Shown here: piece after piece, positions 1 to 5,947 of the stretch
How positions within the stretch are numbered: the stretch's first letter is position 1
Layout of the letters: each line of letters opens with the position of its first letter
Notes under the pieces: model-generated
The model's database searches: none
The model's input: only the letters and a program-made list of their open reading frames with translations
What the model was told of the DNA's origin: nothing
Program-made: the position numbers and the translations under genes
DNA from: Actinomycetota bacterium
GTDB taxonomy: Bacteria > Actinomycetota > Geothermincolia > Fen-727 > Anoxymicrobiaceae
Direction of reading: 5' to 3'
NCBI GenBank assembly: GCA_016649525.1
Contig: JAENXM010000047.1
Span: 1 to 10,520, forward strand
DNA: 10,520 nucleotides

Positions 1-1
1 C

Positions 2-2113
2 ACCGGTGAGGTCGCCATCGTGGAGAACGGCCAGTGGGCATCCTTCATGGACAACAGGCCCGATAACCGCAATCCGGACAGGTGTAACGCGGAGGACCGC
101 GGCCAGTCATTCAATGACGTTGCAATGATGTACGCGGGGAGGCACAGGGTCTCGGTCTGCGACTGGACCGCGGTGCAGTCGAGCGTGGTCAGCGAGTTCT
201 CGCAGGGTGACACGAGAGACGGATACGTGTATGTCCCCGAGCAGGAGGTCGGCTACCCGAAGTTCACCACGGTGTACGGTACCCGGGTATCGCTCAGATA
301 TGGTGTCTGGAACGGTGCCGGATACGACAACGCCCGAGTCAAGTTCATAAACGTGCCGGTGCTCAAGAGCCACAGTGGGCTGGGGGTGACAGCCTCTGTC
401 AAACACTTCATGGGTGTGCAGGACCGCTGGAGGAACACGGACTACCCACCGCACGGCCCGATGCAGACCGAGGGTTTCATGGGGAGGATGATGCTTCTTG
501 CACGTTACCCCGACCTCAACATCGTTGACGCGATCTGGGTGTGCCCCGGCGCGAGCGGCCCAGGCGCTCCTTACAACGCCACCGTGAGGCTCGACAGGCT
601 CGTGGCGAGCCAGGACCCCATTGCGCTCGACTATTACTGCGGCAAGTATGTCCTGTGGCCGGTGAGCGGATGGGGGAGGCACGACCCCAACAGCACTAAC
701 ACGGAGAATCCCGGAGCGAACCACAGTTACTCCGACGGTACGCCCTGCAGCGGGTTTGACTACAACGCCTTCCACCAGATGCTTCTGAGCACTTACAACG
801 TCCTGGCTGCCGCCGGCAAACAGGTCACGATGGACGAGGGCCGCATGAATGTCTACAAGGGGGTCGCGCCGGAGCCGCCGCCCGATACTCCGTATGAATA
901 TTTCCTGGCCGAAGGGTGTACAGGTTATGGTTTCGAGACCTGGGTACTGGTGGCGAACCCTAACGACCAGCCCGTAAGCGTCTATATCACTTATTTTACC
1001 GCCGACGGCCCCAGGAACCGGGGACCGACAGTAATCCCCGCACGCTCCCGCCTGACGGTGAACGCCAACGCGGATATATGGCAGCAGGACGCGGGCGTTC
1101 GCGTAGGCTCGGACCTCCCCGTCTACGTCGAGCGCGCGATGTACTGGAACGACCGCATCGAAGGCCATGACTCGATAGGTACCGACTCGGGCGCGACCGA
1201 ATGGTACCTGGCCGAGGGCTGCACCGATTACGGGTTCGAGACGTGGGTAGAGATACTGAACCCGGGTACGGTAGATGCTGCTGCGACATTGACCTACATG
1301 ACGTCAAAGGGTCCGGTCGCGGGACCGACCGTCGTCGTCCCGGCATGGTCGAGGAAAACGGTTGAGGTCAAAAGGGATATACCAGCGGATGACGTCTCCG
1401 TGCGGGTGAACTCGGACCGCCCCGTGGTGGTCGAGCGGTCGATGTACTGGGACGGGCGGAGAGGAGGCCACGGCTCGATAGGGGTCAAGGCGACGTCAAC
1501 CGACTGGTACCTCGCGGAGGGCGCTACCCACTCCGGCTTCGAGACGTACGTTCTCGTCTCGAATCCCGGAGGGCAGCAGGCGAACGTGACGCTCGAACTG
1601 ATGACGACAGCAGGGGGAACCCTCGGTCTTGCGAGGGCGGACCTTCTCGTCCCGGCGGAGTCCAGGAGGACGGTCCGGCTCAACGACATAGCCCCTGGCG
1701 TCGACGTCTCGGCGCATGTCCACTCGGATACCCCTGTAGTCGCGGAGCGTTCCATGTTCTGGCCCGCGGGCGGCGGCAGGGCCGGCCACGATTCCATCGG
1801 TATGACTGCGCCGGCCAAAGAGTTTTTCCTTCCCGAGGGATGCACGGCCTACGGCTTCGAGACCTGGCTCCTGGTGCAGAACCCGACAGACAGGGAAGCG
1901 GCTGTCTCGGTCTACGCGATGCGCGAGGGAGGGGAGAGCAGGGTCAGCGAGTTCTCCCTGGGAGCGTCTCAGCGCAGGACTCTGAGGATGAACGATCACT
2001 ACACGGGTAACCTCTCGATCCGTGTCGAGTCTTCGCAACCGGTCGCGTGCGAGAGGGCTGTCTACTGGAACAACAGGGGCGGCGGCACGAGCTCGATCGG
2101 ATACTCCAGATAA
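2..2113 (+). CDS. DUF362 domain protein with four C-terminal surface repeats (5' end outside window)
   Basis: The reading frame is open from base 2 and runs through the first possible start (GTG at 20), so the true start is probably upstream. The first ~290 visible residues match the later part of a DUF362 domain: the core motif N-V-P-V-L-K-S-H ... G-V-T-A-S-V-K-H-F (about 350-412) and the S-Q-D-P-I-A-L-D-Y-Y segment (about 611-640). The earlier part that normally precedes this motif is mostly absent, which supports a 5' truncation by the window edge. After a proline-rich linker (about 866-892) come four ~100-residue repeats, described separately. DUF362 proteins are poorly characterised and often linked to iron-sulfur contexts. 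The repeats suggest export and display at the cell surface, but a signal peptide would lie outside the window. It ends in TAA, convergent with the DUF35 gene. Family assignment is good; biochemical role is unknown. Confidence 0.85.
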   Translation, partial: TGEVAIVENGQWASFMDNRPDNRNPDRCNAEDRGQSFNDVAMMYAGRHRVSVCDWTAVQSSVVSEFSQGDTRDGYVYVPEQEVGYPKFTTVYGTRVSLRYGVWNGAGYDNARVKFINVPVLKSHSGLGVTASVKHFMGVQDRWRNTDYPPHGPMQTEGFMGRMMLLARYPDLNIVDAIWVCPGASGPGAPYNATVRLDRLVASQDPIALDYYCGKYVLWPVSGWGRHDPNSTNTENPGANHSYSDGTPCSGFDYNAFHQMLLSTYNVLAAAGKQVTMDEGRMNVYKGVAPEPPPDTPYEYFLAEGCTGYGFETWVLVANPNDQPVSVYITYFTADGPRNRGPTVIPARSRLTVNANADIWQQDAGVRVGSDLPVYVERAMYWNDRIEGHDSIGTDSGATEWYLAEGCTDYGFETWVEILNPGTVDAAATLTYMTSKGPVAGPTVVVPAWSRKTVEVKRDIPADDVSVRVNSDRPVVVERSMYWDGRRGGHGSIGVKATSTDWYLAEGATHSGFETYVLVSNPGGQQANVTLELMTTAGGTLGLARADLLVPAESRRTVRLNDIAPGVDVSAHVHSDTPVVAERSMFWPAGGGRAGHDSIGMTAPAKEFFLPEGCTAYGFETWLLVQNPTDREAAVSVYAMREGGESRVSEFSLGASQRRTLRMNDHYTGNLSIRVESSQPVACERAVYWNNRGGGTSSIGYSR
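893..2110 (+). repeat. Four ~100-residue protein repeats (L-A/P-E-G ... G-F-E-T-W/Y type)
   Basis: Four tandem units occupy the C-terminal two thirds of the DUF362 protein. Each opens with Y/F-L-A/P-E-G-C/A-T followed by G-F-E-T-W or G-F-E-T-Y and an N-P turn. Each closes with E-R-S/A-M/V-Y/F-W and, after a Gly-rich loop, S-I-G. The conserved opening Leu codons lie near 905, 1208, 1511 and 1829, giving periods of 101, 101 and 106 residues. The alternating hydrophobic strands look like a beta-sandwich adhesion or stalk domain. Similar repeats are known from secreted actinobacterial proteins (possibly DUF5719-like, from memory). The units have diverged at the DNA level, so they are old rather than recently amplified. 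Confidence 0.85.
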
Positions 2114-2147
2114 AAAGGAAAGCGGCCCTGCGGTATGGGCCGCTTCC
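2112..2147 (-). terminator. Intrinsic terminator of the thiolase-DUF35 operon
   Basis: A perfect 9-bp stem (arms 2120-2128 and 2137-2145, GC-rich core, 8-nt loop) can be lengthened by two G-C pairs past a mismatch. On the minus strand it is followed by a T-rich tail complementary to the A-run 2112-2116. The orientation fits termination of the minus-strand operon whose last stop codon is at 2185. On the plus strand no U-tract follows the stem, so it would be only a weak terminator for the DUF362 gene, whose TAA (2111-2113) overlaps the A-run. Confidence 0.75.
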
Positions 2148-2184
2148 GATTCTCGTCAACCCCGTGCTTCTGACGTGCCGGCGT

Positions 2185-2712
2185 CTACGCAGGCTCGAAG
2201 TGCATCAGAAGCATGGGATGGTCGACAGGTTCGGTCGCGTAAGCCACCTTGACGGGCATGTCGACCTTGATATTATCGAGCTCGCCGTAGTTCCGCAGTT
2301 GATGGGTAAACAATGTGTCAGCCCCGTCCAGCCTGACCATGGCGAGTATGTAAGGGATCTCCACCTCCATGAAGGCCGGGACGAAATAGGAGACGGAATA
2401 GCTCTCAAGGGTCCCCTTGCCCGAAAGCTCCTTCCAGCGCGTGATGCTGAGGCAGTCGGAGCAGAGAGGCCGGGGGATGGCCCAGACTTTCCCGCAGCCC
2501 TTGCATTCCGTGGCGAGGAACTTCCTGTTGGCGAGCTCTATGAAGAACTTGGAGTACTTACCGAGCACATGCTTGTACTTGAAGTCCATCGTCCATTCGA
2601 TGCGCATTATCTCCCGGAAGTCCGCCCAGGGGTCACCCTCCGGATGGTCGAAAGCCATGGGGTCCTCGGCGGTATAAACCTCCATAAGATTGCTTACCAG
2701 TTCCAGCCCCAT
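2185..2712 (-). CDS. DUF35 (zinc ribbon + OB-fold) acyl-CoA-binding partner of the thiolase
   Basis: The 175-residue protein has an N-terminal extension of ~50 residues, then G-K-Y-S-K-F-F, a rubredoxin-like zinc ribbon with Cys70/Cys73 (C-K-G-C-G) and Cys84/Cys87 (C-S-D-C), and an OB-fold from ~95 to the end. This is the DUF35 N plus C architecture. In known systems DUF35 proteins form complexes with thiolase-fold enzymes (archaeal HMG-CoA synthase/thiolase, BbsAB in toluene degradation, Ltp2-ChsH2 in steroid side-chain cleavage). There they help bind CoA substrates or stabilise the complex. The ATG at 2712 is chosen as start because AAAGGAGGG (2720-2728) sits 7 nt upstream; the in-frame TTG at 2718 is only 1 nt from it. 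The thiolase stop codon (2715-2717) lies between the two, so translation is probably coupled. No catalytic role of its own is evident. Confidence 0.92.
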   Translation of the reverse strand: MGLELVSNLMEVYTAEDPMAFDHPEGDPWADFREIMRIEWTMDFKYKHVLGKYSKFFIELANRKFLATECKGCGKVWAIPRPLCSDCLSITRWKELSGKGTLESYSVSYFVPAFMEVEIPYILAMVRLDGADTLFTHQLRNYGELDNIKVDMPVKVAYATEPVDHPMLLMHFEPA

Positions 2713-2714
2713 AT

Positions 2715-3938
2715 TCAATCCCTCCTTTCGAAGATGTTGATCACGCAGAAGGTGCCCGTGCCGCCGTGGGAGTCCATCCCGCCCCGCTTCGCGTTGAGCT
2801 CTACCTGGCGCTTAGGGTCGGCTTCCTGTCGGAGCTGGCGCAGCACCTCGATTCCCTGCGCTATGCCGGTGGCGCCCACAGGGTGTCCGAAACCGATGAG
2901 ACCCCCCGAGGTGTTCGTGGGCAGTTCACCGCCGAGGTCGAAGACGCCTTTCTCGGCCAGGGGGCCGCTCTCGCCTGGCTTGCAGAACCCGAGGTCTTCG
3001 TAGCTCACAAGCTCCACCCCGGAGTAGGCGTCGTGGACCTCGAAGCAGTCGAAGTCCTCGCGAGGGTTCTTCACCCCCGCCATCTTATAGGCCTGCTCGC
3101 CGGCCGCGCGCTTCCCGCGGAAGTGAGTGATGCCGGGGTAGGGGAACGGCCTGTCGGCTATACGCATGAAGTCCGTGCCGCAGCCGGTGCCGGTGACCTC
3201 TATCGTCGGCTTGCCCTCCCAGACGCTCGAGTGCTTCTCCGCCCACTCCTCTGTCGCGAAGATCAGCGAGGCTGCGCCGTCGGAAAGGAGGCAGTTGTCC
3301 AGGAGTTTGTAAGGGTATGTGATCATCTTGGAGTTCATCACGTCATCCACCGTGATATCCATTGGGTAGTGCGCCTTGGGGTTGTGCATGGCGTTGCGGT
3401 GGTTCTTGACGCTTACCATTGCGAACTGCTCCTCCTTGGTGCCGTACTTCTCCATGTGCGTCACCATCATGATGGCGTAGTAAGCGATGTAGAAGCCGGC
3501 TACCTGGACCTCCCAGTCGGTATCGGAGGCAAGAGCGATGAACTGCTGAGCGACGTCGGAGGGGACCTGCCGCCCCATGTTCTCAGCACCGAAGATTATC
3601 ATTGAGTCGCAGAGGCCGGACATTATGTAGGCATAGGCGTTACGAATCGCAAGGCCGCCCGTGCCGCCGCCGCCCTCTACCCTTACGTTCGGCTTGGGGC
3701 ACATGCCGATGTTGTCGTGGAAGATGGCCCCCGCCTTCAACTGCTTGTCGAAGTGATCGCTGAAGTAGCTGGTCGTGCTGTGCTCGATGTCTTCGATATG
3801 GACCCCGGAATCTCCCAGCGCCTCCAGGACCGCCTCATTGATCCAGTCACGCATGTTGCCGTCCACTCTCTCCGCGGCGAACTTCGAGACGCCGCCTCCC
3901 AGGACGAAAACCCTGCGTTTCTTCTCGAGAATCTCCAT
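2715..3938 (-). CDS. Thiolase-fold protein of the SCP-x/thiolase-like family lacking the nucleophilic Cys
   Basis: The 407-residue length is usual for the SCP-x-like thiolase group. Family marks seen: L-L-S-D-G-A-A (217-223), E-V-H-D-A-Y (300-305) and Y-E-D-L-G (313-317), then G-F-G-H-P-V-G-A-T-G (349-358) holding the conserved active-site His352. At the position where thiolases carry the acyl-accepting Cys (E-A-A-C-A-S-G-G in active members), this protein has E-G-G-G-G-T-G-G (88-95), so Gly91 replaces Cys. Codons 89-92 are all GGC, so it is not a single ambiguous base. Without that Cys a ping-pong Claisen mechanism is unlikely. The precedent for a thiolase-fold enzyme paired with DUF35 but doing different chemistry is the Ltp2-ChsH2 retro-aldolase. 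I therefore infer an acyl-CoA lyase/aldolase or non-catalytic CoA-binding role, substrate unknown. The ATG start is preceded by AAGGAAGGGAGG; the DUF35 gene follows at once. Automated tools would probably call it an acetyl-CoA acetyltransferase. Confidence 0.9.
   Translation of the reverse strand: MEILEKKRRVFVLGGGVSKFAAERVDGNMRDWINEAVLEALGDSGVHIEDIEHSTTSYFSDHFDKQLKAGAIFHDNIGMCPKPNVRVEGGGGTGGLAIRNAYAYIMSGLCDSMIIFGAENMGRQVPSDVAQQFIALASDTDWEVQVAGFYIAYYAIMMVTHMEKYGTKEEQFAMVSVKNHRNAMHNPKAHYPMDITVDDVMNSKMITYPYKLLDNCLLSDGAASLIFATEEWAEKHSSVWEGKPTIEVTGTGCGTDFMRIADRPFPYPGITHFRGKRAAGEQAYKMAGVKNPREDFDCFEVHDAYSGVELVSYEDLGFCKPGESGPLAEKGVFDLGGELPTNTSGGLIGFGHPVGATGIAQGIEVLRQLRQEADPKRQVELNAKRGGMDSHGGTGTFCVINIFERRD
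2720..2728 (-). promoter_or_regulatory. Ribosome binding site that fixes the DUF35 start
   Basis: The minus strand reads AAAGGAGGG, a near-perfect Shine-Dalgarno, with a 7-nt spacer to ATG at 2712. It lies within the last codons of the thiolase gene. The spacing excludes the TTG at 2718 as the main start. Confidence 0.8.
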
Positions 3939-3985
3939 ATCCTCCCTTCCTTTCTGGTTCTGTCCGTGGACTCGTGCTAAACCTT

Positions 3986-4014
3986 GGCATTCTGACCTTG
4001 CCGTGGCAAATGCC
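3986..4014. promoter_or_regulatory. Nested inverted repeat upstream of the thiolase gene (possible operator)
   Basis: An inner dyad TTGCC-GT-GGCAA (3998-4009) is flanked by an outer dyad GGCATT (3986-3991) and AATGCC (4009-4014). It lies 48 to 76 bases upstream of the thiolase start, where a promoter must be unless the operon is transcribed from further upstream. A TetR-type or similar regulator site is possible. No convincing -35/-10 pair was found beside it; an AT-rich stretch (about 4015-4030) could hold a weak -10. Confidence 0.3.
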
Positions 4015-4033
4015 GTATAAGTATATCAAATGC

Positions 4034-4071
4034 AAAAAATGCGAAAATGGGGTCAGGCACCATTTTTGCAT
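4034..4071 (-). terminator. Hairpin with T-tract after the lipoprotein gene; also a possible dispersed repeat
   Basis: Arms 4039-4050 and 4060-4071 form a 12-bp stem with a single G-T wobble around the 9-nt loop GGTCAGGCA. On the minus strand the hairpin begins in the lipoprotein stop codon (TAA, 4071-4073) and is followed by a T-run complementary to 4034-4039, the layout of an intrinsic terminator. The stem is AT-rich, so it may be weak. The core GGGGTCAGGCACC looks familiar to me as a recurrent intergenic palindrome in diverse bacteria, but that is memory, not a search result. Confidence 0.6.
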
Positions 4072-4589
4072 TAAGGTAGGAACTTCTCGAGCTCCGGGTC
4101 GTAGGAGATGAGGAGGGCGCGTATCTGGCTTCTGGCCGTGTCGAGCGCGGGTCCGCTCTGATTATAGAGGGCCTCGAACTCCGTCGGCGTTCTTGCGGAA
4201 AGGGACGCCTCGAGCTGGTGCACCCTGTTGCGCAGGTACTCCGCGGTGAGCTGCTGAGCCTGGGCGAGCGCCTTGTTCTCGAGCTTTGAGGGAGCGGAGA
4301 TCGCTGCTATAAGCGCCAGAAGGGTGTGGGTCTGGTCCACGAGGTCGTTGAGCGCGTTCTCGAGGGCGTACTGGCCTCCCTTCACTCTCTGGATCATATT
4401 GACTGTGTCATTATCCAGGGACCTGTCCCCGGCAAGCGCGTCAGTAATAGCCTCGCGGGCTTTGAACTCCCGCTCGGAGGCGTCGTCGCCCTCGTGCCCC
4501 GGCTGGCTCCCACAGGCGATAGGGATCGTAACGACAGCAACGACCAACACAAAGAAAAAGACCAGTTTAAAAATACGCCCAAAGTCCAA
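4071..4589 (-). CDS. Small helical membrane-anchored or lipoprotein-like hypothetical protein
   Basis: From the chosen start the protein has 172 residues. A short basic N-terminus (Arg5, Lys8) is followed by a hydrophobic stretch (about 9-25) ending in I-P-I-A-Cys26. This resembles a lipoprotein signal, but the -3 residue is Pro rather than the usual Leu, so a plain membrane anchor is possible. The rest (about 38-172) is charged, lacks further Cys and looks almost wholly alpha-helical, perhaps a small extracytoplasmic helical bundle. I do not recognise the family. The frame is open to a TTG at 4622, but no Shine-Dalgarno precedes that codon. The TTG at 4589 has GGAG six bases upstream and gives a normal signal-peptide length. 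A -10-like GATAAT on the minus strand (4622-4627) also fits a start downstream of it. The gene is divergent from the M28 peptidase, so the two may share a control region. Confidence 0.65.
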   Translation of the reverse strand: MDFGRIFKLVFFFVLVVAVVTIPIACGSQPGHEGDDASEREFKAREAITDALAGDRSLDNDTVNMIQRVKGGQYALENALNDLVDQTHTLLALIAAISAPSKLENKALAQAQQLTAEYLRNRVHQLEASLSARTPTEFEALYNQSGPALDTARSQIRALLISYDPELEKFLP

Positions 4590-4697
4590 TGCCCTCTCCA
4601 GGGTTCGTTCGCCCAACACCAATTATCAGGAACGGGTGTCCAAAAAAAAAGAGCTGGGCAGAAGAAAGTCTGGGTTTAAGACCTGTCTACCAGCAGT

Positions 4698-4706
4698 TGA
4701 TATAAT
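4698..4706 (+). promoter_or_regulatory. Extended -10 promoter for the M28 peptidase gene
   Basis: TGATATAAT is a perfect extended -10 element (TG-n-TATAAT, hexamer 4701-4706), 29 bases before the ATG. No good -35 is visible at 16-18 bp spacing, as is common for extended -10 promoters. Transcription would start near 4712-4714, giving a leader of about 22-24 nt. Confidence 0.65.
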
Positions 4707-4723
4707 CACTACTTGCTCGAACA

Positions 4724-4730
4724 GGGGGGG
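4724..4730 (+). promoter_or_regulatory. G7 tract acting as ribosome binding site
   Basis: AGGGGGGG sits 5 bases before the ATG at 4736 and is the only purine-rich site there. It supports this start. A homopolymer of 7 G can slip, which would alter spacer length. Confidence 0.5.
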
Positions 4731-4735
4731 TTTTC

Positions 4736-5947
4736 ATGGGGGAGGCATTCGACGGCGAGCGCGCTTTTACTCACATTGAGAAACTCGCGGCGATCAAGAG
4801 GTTGCCGGGGACTCCGGGTGAGAAACAGGCCCAGGAATACATAAAGAGCGCGGGCGAGGATATAGGCGTGCCCATGCGCACCGAGGAGTTCACCTACTCG
4901 AGCACCCCGCTGACAGTGGTCCTTCCGGTGGTCTGCCTTCTTCTGGGGATCGTCTGCATCATCGGCTCCCTCACCTACCTGTGGGGGACCTCTCTTTCTA
5001 TAATCCCGGGTGTCGTCCTTCTGGTTTTGATATACCTTGGGTTCAAGTGGTCCGCTGCCTTCGAGCACTTCGGGGCGACCGGGGGCAAAAGGAAGTCGCT
5101 GAATCTCTTGGGCGAGATCAAGGGAGGGGATCCGAAAGGGACGATCATCCTATCCGCGCACTACGACTCGAAGAGTCAGTTGATGCCGGTGGTGTTGAGG
5201 GCCGGACTCTACATCGTGGGGTTCTTCACGGCGATACTGCTCGGGCTGGCATTGGTGGTCGTTGGGATAATGTCGCTCGCCGGCGCCGATGCCTTCGGGA
5301 GCCGCGCGGGTTTCTTCGTGAGCCTTTTTCCCGCGGTCTGCCTGATGTTGCTGGTTTTGAACTTCACGGGGAACCGGTCCGCGGGAGCCCTCGACAACGC
5401 GTCCGGCGAGGCCGTGATACTGGAAGCCGCCAGGGTCCTCACGAACGAGCCGCTCGAGAACTACGACGTGCTCGTCGCGTCCTTCGGCTGTGAGGAAGTA
5501 GGTCTCTGCGGGGCGATAAACTACCTGCTCGCTCACGAGGAGGAGTTGAAGGCCAGGCCGACCTACATGCTCAATTTCGACATGCCTTTTTCTACCGGGG
5601 GTAACATATTCATAAATACCGCCTTCGAGCTTCCACCCCGGTACACGAGCAAATACCTGAACGAGCTTGCCAGGAAGGCTGCGTCGGACATGGGCCTTGA
5701 GATCAAGGGTCTTTACCTGCCCGTCGGTGCTGCGGCGGATCACATGCCGTGGAACAAGCACGGTATAGAAGCTACCGGGTTCGTGTCAGCCGCCAGCTTC
5801 ATCCACAGCTCGAGGGATTCGGTGGGTAAGATCAACATGGATGGGCTGCAGCGTACAGGCGAAGTCACCCTGGCGGTGGTGCGGAGTATCGATCAGGAGG
5901 CTTCCCCTTCGCCTGGCTCGGCGGACCGCGGCGTCATGGAGAGGTAG
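4736..5947 (+). CDS. Membrane-embedded M28-family zinc metallopeptidase
   Basis: The 403-residue protein shows the M28 co-catalytic zinc site in order: S-A-H-Y-D-S (His142, Asp144), A-L-D-N-A-S-G (Asp220), G-C-E-E-V-G (Glu253/Glu254), N-F-D-M (Asp282) and F-I-H-S-S-R-D (His357). The N-terminal ~55 residues resemble the usual lead-in helix of M28 enzymes (R-L-P-G-T-P-G-E). Two hydrophobic helices (about 59-80 and 85-103) come first. Two more (about 155-182 and 192-211) are inserted between the first zinc ligands and Asp220, where soluble members have only a short loop. With four segments both catalytic parts fall on one side of the membrane. No cleavable signal peptide is seen. M28 enzymes are mostly aminopeptidases; the substrate is unknown. 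All metal ligands are present, so activity is likely. The last 55 bases overlap the end of the opposite-strand fusion gene. Confidence 0.88.
   Translation: MGEAFDGERAFTHIEKLAAIKRLPGTPGEKQAQEYIKSAGEDIGVPMRTEEFTYSSTPLTVVLPVVCLLLGIVCIIGSLTYLWGTSLSIIPGVVLLVLIYLGFKWSAAFEHFGATGGKRKSLNLLGEIKGGDPKGTIILSAHYDSKSQLMPVVLRAGLYIVGFFTAILLGLALVVVGIMSLAGADAFGSRAGFFVSLFPAVCLMLLVLNFTGNRSAGALDNASGEAVILEAARVLTNEPLENYDVLVASFGCEEVGLCGAINYLLAHEEELKARPTYMLNFDMPFSTGGNIFINTAFELPPRYTSKYLNELARKAASDMGLEIKGLYLPVGAAADHMPWNKHGIEATGFVSAASFIHSSRDSVGKINMDGLQRTGEVTLAVVRSIDQEASPSPGSADRGVMER

Noticed and set aside
107..1168. Long minus-strand open frame (353 codons) opposite the DUF362 gene
   Set aside because: It is antisense to a clear gene, has no recognisable domain or start signal, and reflects GC-rich codon use on the coding strand.
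2047..3003. Plus-strand open frame of 318 codons opposite the DUF35 and thiolase genes
   Set aside because: It crosses two well-supported minus-strand genes and the terminator hairpin and shows no family motif.
2766..3605. Plus-strand open frame of 279 codons inside the thiolase gene
   Set aside because: A mirror of the thiolase coding sequence; its protein is Val/His/Leu-rich with no domain.
4273..4779. Plus-strand open frame over the lipoprotein gene and into the peptidase leader
   Set aside because: It would span the T-rich promoter region and overlap the peptidase start out of frame; it has no Shine-Dalgarno or coding character.
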